DNA of 64,000 nucleotides. Source: Strigamia acuminata (Eukaryota; Arthropoda; Chilopoda; Geophilomorpha; Linotaeniidae). The stretch covers positions 6,386,001-6,450,000 of the forward strand of contig OX442323.1 of assembly GCA_949358305.1 (NCBI GenBank), written 5' to 3'. Positions 34,701-46,109 of this stretch are shown here, piece after piece (position 1 is the stretch's first letter; every line of letters begins with the position of its first letter). Made by a program: the position numbers and the translations under genes. The notes under the pieces are model-generated. The model saw only the letters and a program-made list of their open reading frames with translations. It was not told the origin of the DNA and ran no database searches.

Positions 34701-37700
34701 TTTGAGAGCCCAACAAAAATCTGATTATGTAATTATTGGTACGATGGGCGGAATTGTTTAAAAAAAGTTCTTACAAATAATACTTGCAACTACCTAACTT
34801 GTTTCATATGTTCAGTTTAACCTAAACTGAGCAGACTTTGTTATTATGACCTTGTGTGGTTTAAGCGGGTCTGGCGGCGCCATGTTGGTTTTAGTCGAGA
34901 GAGCACTTATAATCGGCCCAAGTCAGCAGAAAATCATGGTTTGGGATGATTACTTGATTAGTTGCTTATTTGATGAAATGATTATTCTCGGGATTGGTTG
35001 AATCCAGTCACATGACACATCAAGTAATCGACTAATCAAAGTAATCAAAGTAATCAACTAATCGCTCATTTAATGAAACCCCTTAATGTTTACTTCGCTG
35101 AATTGTTAAACAATTTTCTACGATTACTTAAGTTTAGAAAAAAAATTAAAAATAGCGGAGATCACACTTTATGGCTGCAAAACCTAGAATTGAAAGCAGA
35201 GTTTTCTACAGTGTTTTAACTGTTTCAAAAAGAAGTAATTAGCCTAAAAAGTAATCTATGAGAAGCTTTATTTTTTTCTGGGCGAACAGGATTTAAAATG
35301 ACACCAGTTTCATAAGTTTAGAAAATGTTCTAAAACGTTTCATATAACAGAAATGTCACTTATCGTTCCAGGATTGAACAAACATGTGGATTTATAGCAA
35401 TGGTTATTAAAAGTTACAGGAAAAAAACCAAACTTGACTAAAATTATTTATGTCAAAATCAGGCCAAAGCTATTTATTGTTTTTATATGTTCAATTGTCC
35501 CTGGAATTTTCTGTCGTTTGATTAAACTTTTTCTACTTTTTGCATTTTCCTCCCTGGTTTAGTTTAAAAAAGTTATGTATAGGTATCAGTAAGTGGCTCT
35601 TTTAATGACATCACTGGTACCAAACAAACAGCTTTATAGCAAAGGTTTTGCTTCATTTGTTAGTTATTTTGTAACTGTGTGGATACAGCAAATAGCAAAT
35701 TGGAATATTTATTTAAAATCAAAACTTCAAAACCCAAACAGTGTCAAAATAATTAATAAAAATGTTTAACAGCTGATCTTTATCTGATTGAAAAGTTTAG
35801 TTTATCCTTTCCTGTAACCTTTACCGTATTACCCGGCTTTAAGCCGCATGCTTGTGTAGTGCGAGTTTTACCGACACGTCGATAGACCCCGTTTTTTTTA
35901 CTGGTATGCCGGTGAAAGTGAGTAATTTTTTTTCAATCAGAATTGAGCCAAAACAAGTATAAAAATCCTTTTTATATGTCCAAAATGTAGGAAATTGGCT
36001 TAAATTGTTATAAATTTTCTTAAATTTTAGTAATGATCTTCAGAATATCAAGAAAACTCAAATTTCAGGCCCAAATTTCAGGCCCAAATTTCAACATAAT
36101 TATTAATCCGGGCTCTTTTAAATTAAAAAGAAAAAAACAGGTTTTTCACTTATACATGCCAGTAATAACAATTACAATCCCCTAAAAAAACAACTTAGTT
36201 TTTAATCAATCAACTCAAGGTGGAAACCACGGGAACAGGTAAAATTTAAAAGCTTGCTTTTACTTGAAAAAGCGGCTAAAACCTCGCCTGCTTGAGCAAA
36301 CACAAGCTTGAGTTTTTATTCAAAGCTTTGTTTTGAAGCAATCTTGTACTCACCCGCTCCGATCAAACCGAGTTTGATTTACCAGCTTCAAGCTTGCTGG
36401 TGGTTTGGCCATATGACTTTGACAGCCAACCAGAATCGTGAGGAAATTCTTGGAGGAGATTTTGGCGGAAATTTCTGGCTAGCTACCTAGCTAGCTTGAG
36501 TTTGCCAGTTAAGCTGGTAAGCCAAAAGTGGGTCAAGTGAGCTTGAAAATGACTCCCTCTTTAAACTTGTACTAGCAAGCTTTGGAATTTTACCCGCTCC
36601 CTAGTGTTTCCACCTTAAGAGTTTTTATATTGCTTCCACTGAGAATTTGATGAAAACCCACTCAGTAGACTTGACGTTTAAACATTACCAGACATATCAA
36701 TACCGTATATCTTCCATTAGCGCCCCCGTGCGCTATATGCACCAAAAAAAATTGCCCCGTGCGCTAACCGAGGGAGCGGCTTATTTACGCGTTCAAAAAA
36801 CCCAGCATTGGCCAATTGGCCGATGCTGAGTGTTTTGAACGTATATGAACGCAAAACGTTTGACAAATGAAACGTTTTCATACGTTTCGGTACTTTTCTG
36901 CCGAAACATATGCAAAACGTTTTGCCCCCGCGAGTTGTTCGAGGTCCGCGCACTATACAGGGTGTCCCAAAAGTTTGAACCTTCCCAAGTAATTTCCAAA
37001 ATACTTGAGATATCAGAAAACTGAAAAAAAACTCATACAGGAAATCATTCATTGCGAATCTGATGGCATCCTCAAATTTGACCTCAAAGGTCATTTTCAA
37101 GGTCATTCACTTGCTAACTTCTAAACCAATCCGGTTAGAGCAAAATTTCCAATTAGAAAGTGGTAGAGCATGGCCTAATTAGTCTAAAAACATAATTTAC
37201 GAAAAATATTTTCCTACAAATGGAAGATATACGGTAGTTGCAAACAGGACCCACAGATCCATAAATTGCTGTTTCAAACAATACTCTTTCCCAACAGGTC
37301 ACCCCAACATCCGCGCATTTATTAGCCACGGAGGACTCCAGAGTCTGCAAGAAGCCATATACCACGCAGTTCCAAGCATTTGTTTTCCCTTCACCACTGA
37401 CCAACCATCATTGGTAAAAATCACCTCAGCTTACGGAATAGTCATCGAACTGGATCCATACAGTGTGACAGTGAAGGAAATAGTAACCGCCATCAACACA
37501 GCAAGCGAAGACAAAGAAATGCGAAAAGCTGTTCAACGTTATTCGGACATATTCCGAGACACGGAAACAGGTCCCTTAGACAAAGCAATATTTTGGATAG
37601 AATATGTGATGCGTCATAACGGTGCCACGCATCTACAAACTGCAGCTGGCCAACTCAATTTCTTTCAATACCATCTATTGGATGTTAGTGCTTTCGTAGC

Positions 37701-37821
37701 TGTGATATTAATCTCGATTGTTGCTTTACATGTTTTTCTAATGAAAAGGTTGATACAAACTTGCTTTTCAAATATAATGGATCGCCTCCAACATCTTACA
37801 TTCAAAATCAAACTCTCGTAG
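31758..37821 (+). CDS. UDP-glycosyltransferase (three exons, complete)
   Basis: Exons are 31758-32579, 34353-34578 and 37298-37821, all with GT..AG junctions (phases 0 and 1), giving 523 residues, the usual UGT length. The ATG is followed by a hydrophobic signal peptide (LLLLLLYAQLLAVTT). The acceptor-binding half has FGSKSH with the expected catalytic His and LVILDAAMHEC with the expected partner Asp. Exons 2-3 carry [21 protein letters not shown], the nucleotide-sugar signature, read across the exon 2/3 junction. One membrane helix and a KxKxx tail (KIKLS) place the enzyme in the ER membrane facing the lumen. The expected role is glycosylation of small lipophilic molecules. Introns of 1773 and 2719 bp are loaded with inverted-repeat elements. 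Substrate unknown. Confidence 0.93.
32792..33292. repeat. Dispersed inverted-end repeat in UGT intron 1, copy 1
   Basis: It starts with GCATTACATATTAGAC and CTCTAAACC and ends with GGTTTAGAAG and AAAATGCATT, loosely inverted. Internal blocks such as GATTTAACTCGTCGCAAATG and CCCGTTTGGCTCTAGCTGC are shared with 38252-38867. It is probably a non-autonomous DNA element. Confidence 0.55.
33561..33813. mobile_element. PIF/Harbinger-like MITE in UGT intron 1
   Basis: The left end GGGGCTGTCCATAAATTACG and the right end CGTAATTTATGGACGGCCCC are near-perfect inverted repeats of about 26 bp. The element of 253 bp is flanked on both sides by TTA, matching the three-base target duplication of PIF/Harbinger elements. 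No coding capacity. Confidence 0.75.
34115..34298. mobile_element. Tc1/mariner (pogo-like) MITE in UGT intron 1
   Basis: The ends CAATCGAAACTCTCTATAAC and its inverse (TTATAAAAAGTTTCGACTG) form inverted repeats of about 28 bp flanked by TA. Several TTCGTTATA motifs lie inside. The 184-bp size and TA target fit pogo/Tigger-type MITEs. Confidence 0.75.
34615..35085. mobile_element. MITE directly behind the exon 2 donor of the second UGT
   Basis: The ends AAGGGGTTTCATTAAATGAG and CTCATTTAATGAAACCCCTT are perfect inverted repeats, continuing as CGATTA/TAATCG. The 470-bp body has more internal inverted copies of TGATTAGTTGATTA. It starts only 36 bp after the exon 2 splice donor. Confidence 0.75.
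35090..36216. other. UGT intron sequence without a recognised feature
   Basis: AT-rich intron DNA. A TACCGTATTACCCGG motif at 35824 and a tandem CAGGCCCAAATTT at 36067 are the only patterns I noticed; neither defines an element. Confidence 0.5.
36217..36616. mobile_element. MITE-like element with AAGGTGGAAAC ends in UGT intron 2
   Basis: The ends AAGGTGGAAAC and GTTTCCACCTT are inverted, followed inside by GGTAAAATTT and its inverse AATTTTACC. The 400-bp body contains several AGCTTG motifs and no coding capacity. Confidence 0.65.
36701..37236. mobile_element. MITE-like element with TACCGTATATCTTCCATT ends
   Basis: Perfect 18-bp inverted ends, 536 bp apart, in UGT intron 2. A second repeat (36957-37215, the ACAGGGTGT family) lies inside it, so it is either a nested insertion or a composite element. 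Its right end is 61 bp before exon 3. Confidence 0.7.
36957..37215. repeat. Dispersed repeat beginning ACAGGGTGT, copy 2
   Basis: It is related to 29841-30090; this copy begins ACAGGGTGTCCCAAAAGT and shares the TAGAGCAAAATTTCCAATTA block. It sits inside the element at 36701-37236. Confidence 0.5.
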
Positions 37822-38251
37822 ATGATCTATTAAAGATAATCTCCACATCAATCCCACTCACGATGTACTGGTATTTTATGTTCGTGCACCTGCCAAGCAG
37901 GGCCATTTTAAGAACCTTCATCGGCCTCCAACCACCTCCTACAGCACTCTTTACCAGGGCCACTTTAAGACCTTTGTGGATCCTAGGCACTTTTATTTCT
38001 AGAGGCCTTTGTGTGAGATTTTTGCCGATTTTATGCGAATTTTATCATTTATACGCATGTATTACAATTTTTTGTATTAATCTTGAAAGTAAAATGAACG
38101 CCTCTGAATCCCTGATAACATAAAATTCTGAGTCCGCCGCTGGTTCATAGGCCCTAAAATGTTTATAAACCCTACCAGTAGGCACTGTGCTTATGGATGA
38201 AGTAGCCCTGCTGTCTACAAATTCAACAAGTAAACATTTGTAATGCAGGGA

Positions 38252-38867
38252 AACATTACATATTAGACTTCTAAACCTCTTGCAAGAAAAAATTTATAAA
38301 CAAAAACATGTTATAATTAAAATAAAACTTATTTATTTATTTAATTAGCTTCGCATTCCCGTCGTTATAATTTCCCGTTTCTCGGGATTTAACTCGTCGC
38401 AAATGCGTGATGTAGAGGTCACGCAAAAAGTCCGTCTGTCCCAAGTCTAAGCCGTCTATTCCATAAAAATTACGGAAATATTTCTAGTTTTCCGCGCGAT
38501 TTTTTTTCGCAGCCAATCACAGCTCATTTGCAGCAAACCCCGGATGCAACGTATCCGCGGCGTATCCGCGAGTGTGAACCGTCTATTCCATAAGAATTAC
38601 GGAAATAACGTCATATGACGACATTTCCGTAATTTTCATGGAATAAAACGGCTAAAAGTGCAATAAAACCGGTTTATTAATTCAACCGAAGGTCGGAGAA
38701 ATCTGAAAATACCTTAGGATACTAGTATAGGTATGCTGAATTTAATGCCGTTGTCCGTTTGGCTCTAGCTGCGGTAGTTTTTTCGGAATCGTTGACGACG
38801 GACGGACAGACAGACATGACCGTTTCATGAGACTTTCTAAACGTAGAGTTTAGAAGTCTAAAAGTAG
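38252..38867. repeat. Dispersed inverted-end repeat, copy 2
   Basis: It matches 32792-33292 in its ends (ACATATTAGACTTCTAAACC and TTTAGAAGTCTAAAAG) and in the internal GACGGACAGACAGACA and GTTTGGCTCTAGCTGC blocks. The extra length is an internal duplication around CCGTCTATTCCATAA (38449 and 38579). Confidence 0.55.
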
Positions 38868-38869
38868 AA

Positions 38870-40063
38870 AAATAATCAAACAGAATGAATATACAAATTT
38901 TATTCATTCGGATCATTGCAAATAAACAGCAATATTTTGGTACTACGCTGTAAATTACTTTTAATGAGGAGTTTAATTTTGTGTATTGACTTTATTTTAG
39001 CATTATTAGGCCTAATATTAGAGAGGTTCTGCCAGGCGTTAGACGGGAATGGCTGACGTCTGGAAAGCCAAAACGTTATCACTTTTTGTGCTGGCGTCAT
39101 GGGGCGGAGTTAAGCTTCACGTTGCGCGCGCGTTTGCAACGTGTAATGGCGGGTCCAGACGTCGTGAAAACAACAGCAACGGGTGGGCGGAGCTTACTCT
39201 ACAAGTTGCCGTTTCAGTCCAATGCCTGGCATTAGGCTTAATACTGCTAAATAACAAATGGAATTAGAAAATCGCCTGCGCAGAATAGGATGTGCAGTAC
39301 GAATTTAGCATCAAGACAAGCTGTTCACCCGCTCAGATTTTGGTCACAAAAAGATGTAGAAGCGAAAATAAAACAGAAAAGTTTTTATCCCAAAATGAAA
39401 AGCCAATAAAATTTTAAAAGATGCCGTAGCTCTTATTCAAAACTGCCACTGTCGGCCACAACTACTTGAATAAAAATTTTTTTCCATGTTTAACGAACGT
39501 AGCGTATGTTCAACGTTTGTTACGTTAAATAGAAAAAAATACCATATGGTCGCAATAATACGATATTCCTGCTCCTTTAGCCGCGGTAATTGTATCTCAT
39601 GATTAATCATCATCGTGTTTCTTGTACAGCCTAAACACCTGGTAGGTACACTCAATTGATTTATTAATTGAATGAAATGTGTGACCATTTCTCAAGCAGG
39701 AATCTATTTGTCTATTTTTTCCTAGTTCATTCCTACATTTAGTAGAACGCCAATTATCCTAACGTCGATTAACCCAGCAGAGTATGAGAGCCATCTTAAC
39801 CATTGGGCTAAAAGAGCTGCAGCCCAGAACGGGTTTGCCCGTTGTTCACCATCCTTGATGAGAATTAAATGCACTCCTGTGCAAAGAAAAACACCACCTC
39901 ACACACATTAACACAGGTGAATGAAAGACTTTATTCATAGTGAAAAACATATGAAAACAAGATACAGAACAAATCTATACACAAACCTTAAAACAGAACC
40001 TGGGTGGTGCAAACATACATTTAAGCAACATGCATCTGCATCACTATGTGGTGACTGTTCAGA
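38870..40063. other. Intergenic spacer between UGT genes
   Basis: I see no gene. There is a weak inverted pair around 39000-39045 and 39210-39245 (CTGCCAGGC and GCCTGGCA), and an imperfect palindrome around 39490-39530 built on AACGT. Otherwise plain AT-rich sequence. Confidence 0.5.
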
Positions 40064-40068
40064 CAGTA

Positions 40069-40550
40069 GGTGCATTCAATAACTCATAAACGATCGTTTA
40101 AACCAGTTTGCACAAACGTTTAAACAAGATTCTCATTTAAAAGCTTGTTTAAATAGGTTTAAACGAGCTGAAAATAAACGACCTAAATAGATCGTTTAAA
40201 TCGGGTATTGTTGGCAGCCATTTTGAATTTTCGTTAAATCTATTGCGACGATCGGCGGTCTAAGTACAATTTTGCAGCAGTAGTTAATTTTTTTTGAGTA
40301 AACAACAATATTAAACATCACTTCAGCAATTATTAGCACTGGAAACAATTAAAAAAAAGCAAGGGAAGAAAAATCTCTAACAAAAAAATACCGGTATGTG
40401 ACTTGCAGCAGAAAGATGACCTGGAACTTGATCTGGAATCCCAGATCAAGTTTTGTAGTGAAACAATCGTTTATTTACCAAATAAACCAAACATTTTATC
40501 TAAAAATTCGTTTGAAACGAAAATTTAAACGAAAAGTTATTGAATACGCC
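40069..40550. mobile_element. MITE-like element, GGTGCATTCAAT family
   Basis: The ends GGTGCATTCAATAAC and GTTATTGAATACGCC, flanked by TA, resemble the element at 29290-29772; the lengths are 482 and 483 bp. The interior is different, with many GTTTAAAC-type motifs, but both carry CAGCCATTTTG. Confidence 0.7.
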
Positions 40551-40986
40551 TACTGTAAAAACCAGTTCTTAATGCTCCACAGCGACACGCAAAATTGGTT
40601 TTTGTTCTAATTCTTGTACAAAGTTCCTGTTCACAATGCAGTTACACTGACCCAATTATAAACAACCTTGCGATGCAAACATATGCAGAACAGCTGCTTA
40701 TTGTTCAAGCCAAAATGGATGAGGGGTTGTTGTAGATGAACAAGCACATAAAGTAACTAAACAACAATAAACTCATCATTAAAAATCATTTATAGCGTAG
40801 TACCGAAATATTGTTGCTTTATTTTCTCTGTGAGCTTGAAGCTCAACAATCGCCGTGTTAAATGCATGGACAGAATGTGACGAGTAGTTTGAATTTAGCA
40901 TCAAAATATCGGGCGCAGGCTGTAAGGTTTTGACCGACATCGAATTTTGGCTGATATTTGGCAAAATATTGATATTGGTAATAGTA

Positions 40987-41388
40987 CTATACTCTGTCCA
41001 AGTGTAAGTTGGGCCTATTTCCGATTGGCTGAGCCTTTTCACCGGTGTAGTGATACCAAAGAATAGATCAAAACACTGGCTGACATTTTGAATGCTGTCC
41101 AGACAAAACAACCAATAATAAATTTGAAAATTGTTTGCTTTCCTGGAAGAAGCAAGCAATAAACTTAATAAATATGAATGTTGAAATAAACCAACAGAAA
41201 TCGTTATTTTATGACTTCAAGATACATTTTCTCAGAAAATACAAACAACATTACATCATTTCAATGATTAAAATCATCAAACAAATTTAAAACCACTCTG
41301 AACTATTTTTCCTGGTGGCAGCACAGAATGAGTTATGAGGCTCAGCCAATCGGACATAGGCCCAAGTTACACTTGGACAGAGTATAGA
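40987..41388. mobile_element. MITE-like element with 50-bp inverted ends
   Basis: The left end CTATACTCTGTCCAAGTGTA and the right end TACACTTGGACAGAGTATAG (with one change) form inverted repeats extending about 50 bp. The body of about 300 bp has no coding capacity. It lies about 450 bp upstream of the third UGT. Confidence 0.75.
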
Positions 41389-41550
41389 CGCACATAGTAT
41401 TTCCTGAGATTCCCTAGTGGAATCATACACGGTGTACAAAATTCCATCCCTATGTCGTACCCCTCAACTTGGAGCCCCGTATAAATTTCTGAAGCAAAAA
41501 GGAGTCATGAGTGGAAAAATTTTAAGAAGCCCGATTAGAATTAATGAATA

Positions 41551-41577
41551 AATCAATCAATCAATCAATCAATCAAT
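41551..41577. repeat. (AATC)n microsatellite
   Basis: About six tandem tetranucleotides upstream of the third UGT. The following 41578-41834 holds a GATA-type TTATCAATC at 41742 and otherwise nothing I can name. Confidence 0.8.
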
Positions 41578-41834
41578 TTTACAAAAAAAAATAGAAATGC
41601 CAAATTCCTAAAGCTCATCTATCAAAAACTATTCATCTTGAAAAGAAACATCATATAAAAATTTCCATACATCAAAAAAAAATTATTTCCATTCACTCAA
41701 CAACAAAGATACCATATGGGCTTACCATTTGGCAAACAGCCTTATCAATCAAAACCTCATTTGTTTTCAATAACACAATCCAGCTCCACTTTACTTCCAT
41801 GGCCAAGCAATACTAGACGCAAACCAAACCAACG

Positions 41835-43688
41835 ATGAACCAAATTCTCCCTCTTTTAATCCTTTATACCCAATACCTGCTAGTAACCACCGATGACATC
41901 CTCATTTTACAACCATTCGGCTCCAAAAGTCACCGCTACGTCCTCGTGCCAATCGCAACACGACTAGGCCAGCACGGACATCAAGTGACCTTTGTATCAA
42001 CATTCATGTTTGAGGATTCCATCCCACCAAACATTACCGAAATCGCTTATCCCCAGTTTGCGTCGAGCTTCAAAGTCCTGCAAGACATCGCCATTGACCT
42101 CAGCAAACATGGAATTAGTCCAAGCATTATGCGGCGCTACTACCACTACCACTCCGATTTGTGTCATCAATTCTTCAAGTCCCAACTGCTTCAAAAGTGG
42201 ATCTCAAGTGGGAAACGCTTTAAACTCGTCATTTTGGACGCCGCCATGCACGAATGCGTTTTGCCCTTGTGGTCTCTTGTGGGACAAAGTGTGGCTGTTT
42301 TGAACACTGGTCACCTTAATCCCTGGGTTAGGAATTACATGAATGTGCCAACACCGTATGCGTACATTCCGTTTGTTTCGACCGCTCATACGGCATACAT
42401 GACTTTCTTTCAACGTTGCCTTAATTCCGTCCATTGGATACTGCATAAATACGTTATTGATTTTGGTGAAGATATGTTTTATAGAAAGGTTATTTTACCA
42501 TATTTTCCCAATAGCCAAACACACAAAGAAGCTTTGAAGAACATATCGCTCGCCTTGGTCAATAGCGATGTTATAACGAATCCCCCAAATCCAACATTGC
42601 CGACTATTATCAATATTGGAGGAATTCAGTGTAGGCCACCTGTACCGCTACCGGAAGTAAGTAACTAGGGTTTCTGTTTTCCCGCCTTTTTAAAATTCCC
42701 GGTTCCCGGTACCAAAATAGCCGGTACTTCCGGGAAATCGGTACTCCCGGGACCAAAAAAGGTCAGACAAGAGGCGACAAAAAATGACAAAAAATGGCCA
42801 TTTTAAGCCATTTCTAGCCATTTTTCATGGTAAAAATGGCCATTTTCCATCAAAAGTGTCCGTTTTTCGTCAAGAATGGCCGTTTTCCGTCAAAAATGGC
42901 CGTTTTTGATCAAAAATGGCCATTTTTAACCATTTTTCGTTAACAATGGCCATTTGTAACTAATTTTTCGTTAAAAATGGCCATTTTCATCATTGAAACA
43001 TTACAAAATGTAACGTTTCAATGACGAAAATGACGTTTTAGCAACAAATTTTTGACGGAATTGGTTTTTCTCCAATTTCCCGGTTCCCAGTACCGAAACC
43101 CTATAAGTAACCCATTCTGTGATGTCGGTACAATTATGACGCCGCTGAGCACATCAATCGCTTCAGCAGAATAATCGTCGTAATCACTTCAGAGTCTTCA
43201 GCCAGCATATTATTTTTGAAACCCTCTATTTTTAGCCAATAGCAGTCTAAGTTTCAGTAGGCACATTCAAAAATAATTTAAACTTGTTTATATTTTCTTT
43301 AAACTATAAACAAGTTGAAATGGCTTTATGAATGTGGCTAGTGCTAACATTGATTAGCCTTTTCCATAAAAAAGTCACTGATGTAATTCTTAATTCACAT
43401 TTCAGGGCGAGCTGAAGAATTTTGTGGACAGCTCAGATGAAAATGGCTTCATTCTATTCAGTTTTGGAAGCATCATAGATGGAAATTTAATTGATAAAAA
43501 ACTTAGAAATGCCTTCATTTCTGCCTTTGCACAAGTAAAGCAGAGAGTCGTTTGGAAATACGAATCAGAATTACCAGGCTTGCCAAATAATGTCATGAGA
43601 GCAGACTGGTTACCTCAACAAGACCTCTTGGGTAAGACAGCACAAGAACAGTCGCTACTCGTTTGAGTTATTAAAATAAATAAATGAA

Positions 43689-43719
<31 letters not shown>

Positions 43720-45016
43720 ATATAAATTCTTAAGTAATGACGAATTTTTGCTATTGTAAAACCATGTAAACAAAAAGAAAAAGTTAAACTTCTTGACATG
43801 TAAATTGAAATTTCTAATTTTTAGTATTTATTTTCGTACCCATTTAAGTTTCGTAGTCAATCATGTTTGAAGAAATCATGTGAACCACTGGCCGATCTTG
43901 GGAGTGACCAAAATTTAATTCTTTCAACCAAAAATTCAAATTTAGGCCCAAAAAAATTCATTCTGAGGCCAAAATTATATATTTTTGCCCAAATCATAAA
44001 TTTTTGCCCAAAATCATAAATTTTTGCCCAAAATCATACATTTTTGCCCAGAAATCATACATTTTTGCCCAAAATCATACAATTTTGCCCAAAATCATAC
44101 AATTTTGCCAAAAATCATACATTTTTGCCCAAAATCATACATTTTTGCCCAAAATCATACATTTCTACCCAAAAATCATACATTTTTGCCAAAAATCATA
44201 CATTTTTACTCAGAAATCATACATTTTTACCCAAAATCATACATTTTTGCCCAAAAATCATACATTTTTGCCCAAAAATCATACATTTTTGCCCAAAAAT
44301 CATACATTTTTGCCCAAAAATCATACATTTTTGCCCAAAAATCATACATTTTTGCCCAAAAATCATACATTTTTGCCCAAAAATCATACATTTTTGCCCA
44401 AAAATCATACATTTTTGCCCAAAAATCATACATTTTTGCCCAAAAATCATACATTTTTGCCCATATTTTCAACCAATACTTTTTTCCACCAGGTCACCCC
44501 AAAATCCGCGCATTTATTAGCCACGGAGGACTCCAGTCTCTGCAAGAAGCCATTTACCACGCAGTTCCCAGCATTTGTTTTCCCTTCACCACAGACCAGC
44601 CATCAGTGGTAGAAATCACATCAGCTCATGGAATAGTCATCAAACTCGATCCACACAGTGTGACAGTCGAAGAAATTGTAACCGCCATCAACAAAGCGAG
44701 CGAAGACAAAGAAATGCGAAAAGCTGTTCAACATTATTCGGACATATTCCGAGACCGGGAAACAGGTCCCTTAGACAAAGCAATATTTTGGATAGAACAT
44801 GTAATGCGTCATAATGGTGCAGTACATCTACAAACTGCAGCTGGCCAACTCAATTTCTTTCAATACCATCTATTGGATGTTAGTGCTTTCGTAGCTGTGA
44901 TATTAATCTCGATTGTTGCTTTACATGTTTTTCTAATGAAAAAGTTGATACAAACTTGTTATACAAGTTTGATGAATCGAATTCACCATCTGACATTTAA
45001 AATCAAACTGTCGTAG
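41835..45016 (+). CDS. UDP-glycosyltransferase (three exons, complete)
   Basis: Exons are 41835-42656, 43406-43631 and 44493-45016. Their lengths (822, 226, 524 nt) and phases are identical to the neighbour at 31758, giving 523 residues. It shows a signal peptide, FGSKSH with the catalytic His, LVILDAAMHEC with the partner Asp, the UGT signature from WLPQQDLLG through [12 protein letters not shown], one membrane helix near the C-terminus and a KxKxx tail (KIKLS). It is a close tandem duplicate: exon 3 is nearly the same as in the truncated first copy, while exon 1 differs most around residues 80-105, within the presumed acceptor-binding half. Intron 1 (749 bp) holds a MITE starting 11 bp after the donor; intron 2 (861 bp) holds a 21-bp minisatellite open in the exon 3 frame. 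Confidence 0.93.
42668..43101. mobile_element. MITE-like element in intron 1 of the third UGT
   Basis: The ends GGGTTTC and GAAACCC are flanked by TA, with CCCGGTTCCCGGTACC near both ends. The interior has about ten degenerate copies of a motif of about 20 bp (CAAAAATGGCCGTTTTTG). It begins 11 bp after the splice donor and leaves GTAAGTAAC intact. Confidence 0.65.
43674..43724. repeat. (AAAT)n microsatellite in UGT intron 2
   Basis: About twelve tetranucleotide copies shortly after the exon 2 donor of the third UGT. Confidence 0.85.
43985..44462. repeat. 21-bp minisatellite in UGT intron 2
   Basis: The unit CCAAAAATCATACATTTTTG plus C is 21 bp. About eleven near-perfect copies occupy 44230-44462, with degenerate copies upstream. 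Because 21 is divisible by three and the unit has no stop in several frames, open reading runs through on both strands. One plus-strand frame is continuous with exon 3. The array ends 30 bp before exon 3, so the branch point and pyrimidine tract lie next to it. Confidence 0.92.
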
Positions 45017-46109
45017 ATCATCTGGGTAAGATGATCTCCACACAAATCCCACGCACCGTGTGCTGGTATTTTACGTTTGTGCACCCGACAAACGTGTTTT
45101 AAGACCTTCGTAGGTCCTAGACACTTTGATTTCTAGAAGCCTCGGTACAAAATTTTAAATATTTTTAATTAAAATTTATTTTTTGGGATTTTTGGATTTG
45201 TTGTTTTTTTTTTGTATTTATTTTTCAAGTGAAATGTTGAAGGATTTGAAAGGTTCGGAGCGCTTAAAGCTTGTTTGCACCAGAATCTATTTCAGAAAAT
45301 TAGTGCAAACACACAGCACAAAATTATCTTCAAATCAGATAATGTAACGCCAGTTGTATGAACTAAATAACTGCCAAAGATATAGCTCAGATTATTTCTC
45401 ACAATTCTGTGTGCAAGGCCAGCCTAATTATTTTGAAGGCAAAATTACTTCTATTATGAATTTATTGTTGCCTTTTCTCTTTATTTTCGCAATATTAGGC
45501 CTAATATTAGGTTTAATACTGATATTTGGTCTAGTACTGCTAATTAACACGGGAATTGTGATATAAACTGCGCAGAAAGGGTCGCGCTGATTAAATTTGG
45601 CAATTCAAATACCGAACGCATTAAAACGAACAATATATGTAATAAATAAATAAAGAAATAGAAATAAATTATATCCAAAAGACAAATATAAAATCACAAA
45701 TATTTACCGCGTAATTTACTGATCCTCAAGTGCGATGGCCCATCCATTTTCGTTGTTTCCACTTTCAGATGTTTTGATCGTTTCATGTATTAATCTAAGG
45801 CTTATTATCATCCTTGAACTACATAAAAATATATGAGACACTTGAAATAATGAAATCTTTGTGAAATCTTACTTATTTTTCTCCATACCCCCTTCGCAGT
45901 CGCAGTAAACTAAACATCCGCCATTATTAAGTTCTGTTTTTCAGTCACAGAGGTCGCTACGTTAGTTGATTCCCGCCGAGCTCACCAACGAGATTCGCGA
46001 CCATAGTTTTGATGTTTATTCTGTAGTTTATGTTTATCGCGAAATAAAATCCACATTTAAAAATTTAAATTTAAATTTACAACACTTTATTCATTTTTTT
46101 TTACACAAA
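45017..46109. other. Spacer between the UGT and lipid-binding clusters
   Basis: AT-rich sequence with no gene I can support. A hydrophobic open frame at 45354-45566 comes from repeated TTAGG/TAATACTG words and is not convincing. The genes on either side converge on this spacer, so it should contain the 3' UTRs of both. Confidence 0.5.

Noticed and set aside
44004..44612. Heptad-repeat proteins on both strands
   Set aside because: They are translation of the 21-bp minisatellite; the real coding part is UGT exon 3 only.
45354..45566. 70-codon hydrophobic frame resembling a membrane peptide
   Set aside because: It is made of repeated TTAGGCCTAATATTAGG words in intergenic AT-rich DNA, with no conserved context.
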